Shown one piece after another: positions 59,470 to 64,000 of a stretch of 64,000 bases of DNA. Within the stretch, counting starts at the first letter, position 1. Each line of letters starts with the position of its first letter. Location of the stretch: NCBI RefSeq assembly GCF_001686985.1, contig NZ_CP015318.1, positions 1,114,001 through 1,178,000 of the forward strand. Direction: 5' to 3'. This DNA is from Mesorhizobium amorphae CCNWGS0123. Lineage in GTDB: Bacteria; Pseudomonadota; Alphaproteobacteria; Rhizobiales; Rhizobiaceae. Below the pieces are notes generated by a model. It was given only the letters and a program-made list of their open reading frames with translations. It ran no database searches and was not told the origin of the DNA. The translations under genes were made by a program, and so were the position numbers.

Positions 59470-60240
59470 TCAGGCGGCTTCGGGGAAATACTTGGCCGTC
59501 GGCAGGATGGTCAGTGGCGCAAGCTCGCCGGTCGGCGCTTTCGCGAACAGCATGCGCCGTTCCAGCGCCGTCGAGTGGAAGAACGGATAGCGCTGCAGCG
59601 TCGGCGCCATGTTCTGCTCGCAGAGCGATTCATAGAAGAAGATCGGCATGGTGAAAGGCGGATAGATGCGCGGCTCACCAACCTGCACCGAACCGAAGAT
59701 GCGATGATAGAAGGCCGTGTGCTCTTCCCGGATCATCGAGATGCAACTCGTGGCGTTGAAGAACGTGTTGGCGATAACCGCAAGCCGCAGCGTGACATAG
59801 GGCAGGGCCCGGTGGGTCGATGACAATTGCGGGTCGACCGCCAGCCGGCTGGGATCGATGAAGGTTTCGCCCCGCGCCAGGCGCAGGAGCAGCCTGTCGC
59901 CGAACACCGTCATGATTGGCGCTTCGGGTGTCTCGCGGCTCAGGTGGTGGAGCCTGACGGTGCTGACAAGCTCACCTTCCATGAAGACGCCGAAACAATA
60001 ACAGTTTGGGACTTCGTCGAGATGATCGGCAAGCTTCTGCTCGACGATGGTATCAAGCAGGCCGTGCGAATGGAACGCCTTGTAGCGCAGCCGGGAGATC
60101 GCTTCGAAATCCTCGCCGCTTTCACAGCGCCGGTACTCGACGCGCTCCAGAAGGTCGAGCACGTTGCGCGCGAACAGCGAAGGAGGCTGAGATCTGGCAG
60201 CCGAAGCCGCCGCAGGCCGACCTGACTCACGCATGTCCAT
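59470..60240 (-). CDS. FeeM-like N-acyl amino acid synthase (GNAT fold)
   Basis: 256 residues. VEYRRCESGEDFEAISRLRYKAFHSHGLL, GVFMEGELVSTVRLHHLSRETPEAP and FIDPSRLAVDPQL...LPYVTLRLAVIANTFFNATSCISMIREEHTAFYHRIFGSVQVGEPR fit the FeeM/acyl-homoserine-lactone-synthase-like GNAT branch, which uses acyl-ACP to make long-chain N-acyl amino acids. GAGGGAAG fixes the start. The 160 bases upstream contain a CtrA-type box. The acyl donor could be an ACP; the product is unknown. Confidence 0.8.
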   Translation of the reverse strand: MDMRESGRPAAASAARSQPPSLFARNVLDLLERVEYRRCESGEDFEAISRLRYKAFHSHGLLDTIVEQKLADHLDEVPNCYCFGVFMEGELVSTVRLHHLSRETPEAPIMTVFGDRLLLRLARGETFIDPSRLAVDPQLSSTHRALPYVTLRLAVIANTFFNATSCISMIREEHTAFYHRIFGSVQVGEPRIYPPFTMPIFFYESLCEQNMAPTLQRYPFFHSTALERRMLFAKAPTGELAPLTILPTAKYFPEAA

Positions 60241-60335
60241 ATTCTTCCCTCGTACCGCCGCAGGAGAACAATATCGGACGAGAGAGTGAACAAGAAGATA
60301 AAACTACAATCGTCTTCGTTTACCGAAGGTTAACC

Positions 60336-60351
60336 TTAACAACTGGTTAAC
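60336..60351 (-). promoter_or_regulatory. CtrA-type binding site upstream of the FeeM-like gene
   Basis: TTAACAACTGGTTAAC matches the CtrA consensus TTAA-N7-TTAAC exactly, and a further TTAA lies just before (60330-60333). It is about 96 bases upstream of the FeeM-like start. TTAA is rare in this GC-rich DNA, so three copies in 21 bases are notable. Confidence 0.5.
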
Positions 60352-60402
60352 GCGTGGAAAAATCACCTCCTCTTGAGCCGGCTTCTGAAACGTGATCGAG
60401 GA

Positions 60403-62745
60403 TCAGGTGGTGGCGCGCTTTGCGACCGGCCGCAGTTCCGCGGCAAAAGGCCAGGTCACGTTGGACATGGTCTCGATGCCCGACGCGCTGAGCGCGGCGC
60501 CGAAGAGGAAGCCCTGGACCAGGTCCGGCTTCACCGTATGTAGCAGGATCTTGAGCTGTTCGAAGGTCTCCACGCCTTCGACGGTGACGGTCAGGCCGAG
60601 AATCCGGGTCAGGTCGACGACGCCCTTCAACAGGTCGAGCGAGCGCGGGTTCTGGGTGACGTCCATCAGGAACGAACGGTCGATCTTGATCTTGTCGAGC
60701 GGCAGCTTGTGGAGGTAGCTCAGGCTCGAATAGCCGGTGCCGAAATCGTCGAGCGCGATGCGCACGCCAAGCTGCTTCAGCTCCTCGATGTACTGGCGCG
60801 TCAGCGACTTGTCGTCGAGCAGTGCGGTTTCGGTGACTTCGATCTCCAGGCGGGCGGCCGCAAGCCCGGACGTGGCGAGCGCGTCGCGAACCTTCTGGAT
60901 GACGTCACTGTTGCGGAAGTCCTTGGCGGAAAGGTTGACCGAAACGCTGGTCTGGTCGGGCCATTTGGCGCATTCCGCGCAGGCCGCTTGAAGAACGAAG
61001 GTGCTGATCTCGGAAATGATGCCCATCTCCTCGGCCAGCGGAATGAAGATGCTGGGCGAAACCGGCCCGAGATCGGGATGGTCCCAGCGGCACAATGCCT
61101 CGCAGCTGGCAATGCGCATCGTGCTCATTGAGACGATCGGCTGATAGACGACGCGCAGGCCCTTGCTCTCGATCGCGCTGCGCAGGTCCGCCTTCATCAG
61201 CTGGCGATTGCGGAAAGCGGCGTCCATCGCGGCCTCGAACAGCCGCCAGTTGTTCTTGCCGAGTTCCTTGGCCTTGTAGAGCGCCAGGTCCGCCTTGACG
61301 ATCATGGCGTCGACGTCGGTGTCCTCGACCTTGGACAGCACGGCGCCGGCGCTGGCCTGGATGCGCAGCCCATGCCCGGCGACGTCGACCTCGCCCTGCA
61401 GGTCGCCGAAAACCTGGTCGAGCAGGCTGGTCAGGTGGCTTTCGTCCTCGATGCGGTCGAAGAAGACCATGAACTCGTCGCCGCCGAAGCGGCTGACGGT
61501 GATGCCGTGCCCGGCAACCGCCGCCAGTCGTTCCGCCACGGCATAGATCAGCCCGTCGCCGACCGGGTGGCCCAGCGTGTCGTTGACGCTCTTGAAATCG
61601 TCGAGGTCGAGCACGGCCAGGCCGCAGAGACGGTCGCGGTCGCCGGAGGCCATCGCTTCCCCGACCAGTTCGTGGAAATAGGCGCGGTTCGGCAGGCCGG
61701 TGAGGTTGTCGTAGCGCGCCATGAAGCGGATTTTTTCTTCGGCTTCGACGCGGGCCGTGACATCTTCGAAGGTGATGACGCCCAGGTCCTGGCTGCCTTC
61801 GCGTGCCGAAAACTCGTAGTGCTGGCCGGTGGAGAAGGAAACCAGCACCTTGCGGTCGCGCCCTTCGCGTAGCGCCCGCGTCAGCTGCGCCTCGACATAG
61901 CGGCAGTCCTTCGGCGCCAGCATGCCGCCGGCAACGCCGCGCAGGAGCAGCGAATGGATCGATCGCCCGAGCAGCTGGTTCGGCGATTTGAGCGACATCA
62001 GATGCGCGGCCTCGGCATTGCCGACCACCACCTTGCCGTCGGGGCCAAGCATCACCAGGCCATGCGACATGGTGTTCAGCGCCCGGTTGAAGCGTTCGGC
62101 CAGCCTGGCCGCGGTCTTGCGCTCCGAAATGGCGTCGAAAAGCACCGTGCGGACGTGAGCGGCCATTCGTGTGATGATGAAGATGAACGGCACGATATAG
62201 AGGCCGAGGATGAAGGTTGGCACGTCGCCCTTGAGCATCAGCCCGATCGCGATCGGCAGCACGACCGTGAAGGCCTGCACCGCGACCATTGTCTTGGAGC
62301 CGTAATTGCGACCGACGATCGTCACCGTCGAGCCCATTATGACGGCGATCGCGGCACTTTCTCCGAACATATCCGGGATGAGGTAGATGGTCGTGAGGCA
62401 GAAAAGCCCCATGAAGAAAGCCTGGATGGTGCCGCCGACCAGATAATAGCGTTCCCAGGTCTTGGCCGCTTCATAGCTGTCGAAATTGCCTTCGCGTTGG
62501 CCTTTGCGGATGCCGTAATAGCGGTAAAGGCCGGCGGCGAGCATGATTGCCGCCAGGGCGAGGTAGGCCGGATGCTTTGAGGTCAGATAGACAAGAAAAC
62601 CGATAAGTCCGTGGCAAAAAGCGCCGATCAGCAGGATTCCGGGATCGTTGAACAACGATCGCACGAACCCAGCATAGACGTCCTCACCTATTTCTCCGGT
62701 TTTGTGTTCTTGCATGGCCCGCGGTGTCGCACGAACCGCAGTCAT
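60403..62745 (-). CDS. Membrane-bound GGDEF/EAL diguanylate cyclase-phosphodiesterase
   Basis: 780 residues. About six membrane segments (residues 30-200), a PAS-like domain (about 215-335), GGDEF domain with intact FGGDEFMVF (about 345-505) and EAL domain with CEALCRWDHP, NLSAKDF, DDFGTGYSSLSYLHKLPLDKIKIDRSF (about 525-770). Both catalytic sites look functional; the RxxD inhibitory site is absent before GGDEF. It should make or break c-di-GMP in response to a membrane or PAS signal. A CtrA-like half site lies at its start. Confidence 0.93.
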   Translation of the reverse strand: MTAVRATPRAMQEHKTGEIGEDVYAGFVRSLFNDPGILLIGAFCHGLIGFLVYLTSKHPAYLALAAIMLAAGLYRYYGIRKGQREGNFDSYEAAKTWERYYLVGGTIQAFFMGLFCLTTIYLIPDMFGESAAIAVIMGSTVTIVGRNYGSKTMVAVQAFTVVLPIAIGLMLKGDVPTFILGLYIVPFIFIITRMAAHVRTVLFDAISERKTAARLAERFNRALNTMSHGLVMLGPDGKVVVGNAEAAHLMSLKSPNQLLGRSIHSLLLRGVAGGMLAPKDCRYVEAQLTRALREGRDRKVLVSFSTGQHYEFSAREGSQDLGVITFEDVTARVEAEEKIRFMARYDNLTGLPNRAYFHELVGEAMASGDRDRLCGLAVLDLDDFKSVNDTLGHPVGDGLIYAVAERLAAVAGHGITVSRFGGDEFMVFFDRIEDESHLTSLLDQVFGDLQGEVDVAGHGLRIQASAGAVLSKVEDTDVDAMIVKADLALYKAKELGKNNWRLFEAAMDAAFRNRQLMKADLRSAIESKGLRVVYQPIVSMSTMRIASCEALCRWDHPDLGPVSPSIFIPLAEEMGIISEISTFVLQAACAECAKWPDQTSVSVNLSAKDFRNSDVIQKVRDALATSGLAAARLEIEVTETALLDDKSLTRQYIEELKQLGVRIALDDFGTGYSSLSYLHKLPLDKIKIDRSFLMDVTQNPRSLDLLKGVVDLTRILGLTVTVEGVETFEQLKILLHTVKPDLVQGFLFGAALSASGIETMSNVTWPFAAELRPVAKRATT

Positions 62746-62757
62746 TTCACATTCGCC

Positions 62758-62772
62758 TTAAGAAAGGTTTAG
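62758..62772. promoter_or_regulatory. CtrA-like site at the start of the GGDEF/EAL gene
   Basis: TTAAGAAAGGTTTAG fits TTAA-N7-TTAG, one base off the CtrA consensus. It is 13 bases upstream of the ATG, on top of the ribosome-binding region, where a bound regulator would repress. Confidence 0.3.
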
Positions 62773-62858
62773 AGACGCCGTTTCAGGCCCTGCCGTCAAG
62801 TATCTTCCCCTGGGGCAAGCTGGGGAAACTGGTCTTCAGGTAAACAAGGCGTATCGGC

Positions 62859-64000
62859 TTACTCGGCGGCTTGAAGTTCCGGTCTTGCAGGGATTTTTGC
62901 CAGGCGCTCAAGCAGCCGCGAGCGTTCTCCGGCGGCCTTTTCGGCGCTTGCCTGCCTGACGTGGCCGTAACCGCGAATGAGCGCCGGCACCGAGGCCAGC
63001 GCGGCGGCGGCCTCGATCCGGCCCGGCGCCAGCGCCGCAGCGACAAGCTCCAGATCAGCCTCGTATTGGGCAAGAAGCTGCCGCTCCATGCGCCTTTCCG
63101 CGCTGTAGCCGAACAGGTCGAAAGCGGTGCCGCGCAGGCCTTTCATCGCCGCCAGCAGGCGGAACCCCTTCATCATCCACGGGCCGAAGCTCGACTTGCG
63201 AGGCGTGCCGTCCTTGCCGCGCCGGCCCATGATCGGCGGCGCCAGGTGGAATTCGAGTTTTTCGTAGCTCTGGAACTGTTTTGACATTTCGGCGGTGAAG
63301 GAGCCGTCGGTGTAGAGCCGCGCCACCTCATACTCGTCCTTGATCGCCATCAGCCTGAACAGGCTTTTTGCGGCGGCCTCGGTCACAGCGGTCGAACCCG
63401 GCACCGCCTTGGCTTCGGCAGCGCGTAGCGCGCCGATCCTGGCAGCATAGCGCTTGCCATAGGCGGCGTTCTGATAGGCGCTCAGGAAGGCGACGCGGCG
63501 GGCAATGATGTCGTCCAACGTCTCGGCGATCGCGTTTGCCGCCTTGCCCGGCTGAGCAATGAGACCACGCACGAAATCCGGCTGATGGGCGGCGCGGCGG
63601 CCCCAGCGGAAGGCGGCGATGTTCATCGCCACTGCTTGGCCGTTGAGTTCGATCGCCTTCTCGACCGCCTCGGCCGACAGCGGCAGCCCGCCATGCTGGA
63701 AGGCAAAGCCGAGCATGAACATGTTGGCGCCAAGCGAGTTGCCGAACAAAGCGGTTGCGGTGCGGGTGGCATCGAAGAAATGCGCCCTGTCGTCACCGGC
63801 GGCGGAGCGAATGGCCTTTTTCAGCCGTTCGATGGGCAGCGAGAAGTCGGCCGAGCGTGCGAATTCGCCCGGCATGATCTCGGCGGTGTTGGCGAGGAAG
63901 ATGGTGTGACCTTCACGCACCGCCGCCAGCACCTTCTGGGCGCCGGAGACGACGAGGTCGCAGCCGAGCACCAGATCGGCCTTTCCGGCCGAAACCCGGA
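62859..64000 (-). CDS. Indolepyruvate ferredoxin oxidoreductase family protein, 3' part
   Basis: The frame is open to the window edge, giving about 380 C-terminal residues of a protein that is usually about 1150 long. DLVLGCDLVVSGAQKVLAAVREG, FGNSLGANMFMLGFAFQHGGLPLSAEAVEKAIELNG and the C-terminal FDLFGYSAERRMERQLLAQYEADLELVAAAL are typical of the fused enzyme. It decarboxylates aryl pyruvates to acyl-CoA with ferredoxin. The first part lies beyond the window. Confidence 0.9.
   Translation of the reverse strand, partial: RVSAGKADLVLGCDLVVSGAQKVLAAVREGHTIFLANTAEIMPGEFARSADFSLPIERLKKAIRSAAGDDRAHFFDATRTATALFGNSLGANMFMLGFAFQHGGLPLSAEAVEKAIELNGQAVAMNIAAFRWGRRAAHQPDFVRGLIAQPGKAANAIAETLDDIIARRVAFLSAYQNAAYGKRYAARIGALRAAEAKAVPGSTAVTEAAAKSLFRLMAIKDEYEVARLYTDGSFTAEMSKQFQSYEKLEFHLAPPIMGRRGKDGTPRKSSFGPWMMKGFRLLAAMKGLRGTAFDLFGYSAERRMERQLLAQYEADLELVAAALAPGRIEAAAALASVPALIRGYGHVRQASAEKAAGERSRLLERLAKIPARPELQAAE

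Overview
The window is high-GC alphaproteobacterial chromosome, most consistent with a Rhizobiales member close to Mesorhizobium. That rests on the gene content (Smo/MtlK polyol operon, NodF/NodE-like fatty-acid pair, PntAA/PntAB/PntB split transhydrogenase, alphaproteobacterial aa3-oxidase subunit IV), on GC-rich palindromic intergenic repeats, and on dense coding with many 4-bp ATGA overlaps. It is an assignment from recognition, not from a search. No tRNA, rRNA, CRISPR array, insertion sequence or phage gene was found, and no gene-free stretch exceeds 300 bases.

Layout. 1-3.9 kb: a truncated unknown gene, an epimerase-like protein, a small-molecule kinase, a basic Ala/Lys-rich protein and a GST. 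4.0-5.4 kb (minus): a NodE-like ketosynthase and a NodF-like acyl carrier protein. 5.6-14.7 kb: a complete urease set (ureD, A, B, C, E, F, G), broken up by DUF1272, HupE/UreJ, two opposed periplasmic proteins, an unknown membrane protein, a GST and a DUF3995 protein. 14.8-18.6 kb: class II aldolase, HAD phosphatase, SorC-type regulator, DUF1127 protein, LysR regulator. 18.8-27.7 kb: the hexitol operon smoEFGKS-mtlK-HAD-FGGY kinase. 27.9-29.3 kb: a MATE exporter. 29.4-36.7 kb (minus): a ureohydrolase, an amino-acid type ABC importer without its own ATPase, and a PotABCD-like importer; a LysR gene diverges from the ureohydrolase.

38-55.5 kb is the most interesting part. pncB and an unknown membrane protein lead to a five-gene Liv-type ABC importer. 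A pncA-antiporter pair runs the other way. Then comes a tightly overlapping operon: FAD subunit of a molybdenum hydroxylase, a fused 2Fe-2S/molybdopterin subunit, a 6-hydroxynicotinate reductase-like protein, UPF0280, DUF1185 and a MarR regulator. I read this as a reductive nicotinate or related N-heterocycle catabolic operon. A strong promoter with an overlapping MarR-like pseudo-palindrome lies in front, and a clear terminator behind. The ring-opening enzyme known from Eubacterium barkeri (enamidase) is not seen, so DUF1185 and UPF0280 are candidates for new roles.

55.6-64 kb: the pnt operon, two small membrane proteins, a FeeM-like acyltransferase, a GGDEF/EAL protein and the 3' part of an indolepyruvate oxidoreductase. 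CtrA-like boxes lie upstream of both the FeeM-like and the GGDEF/EAL genes.

Nitrogen scavenging links several blocks: the ureohydrolase releases urea, urease splits it, and the transporters and the heterocycle operon bring in nitrogen compounds. This link is inference from co-location only.
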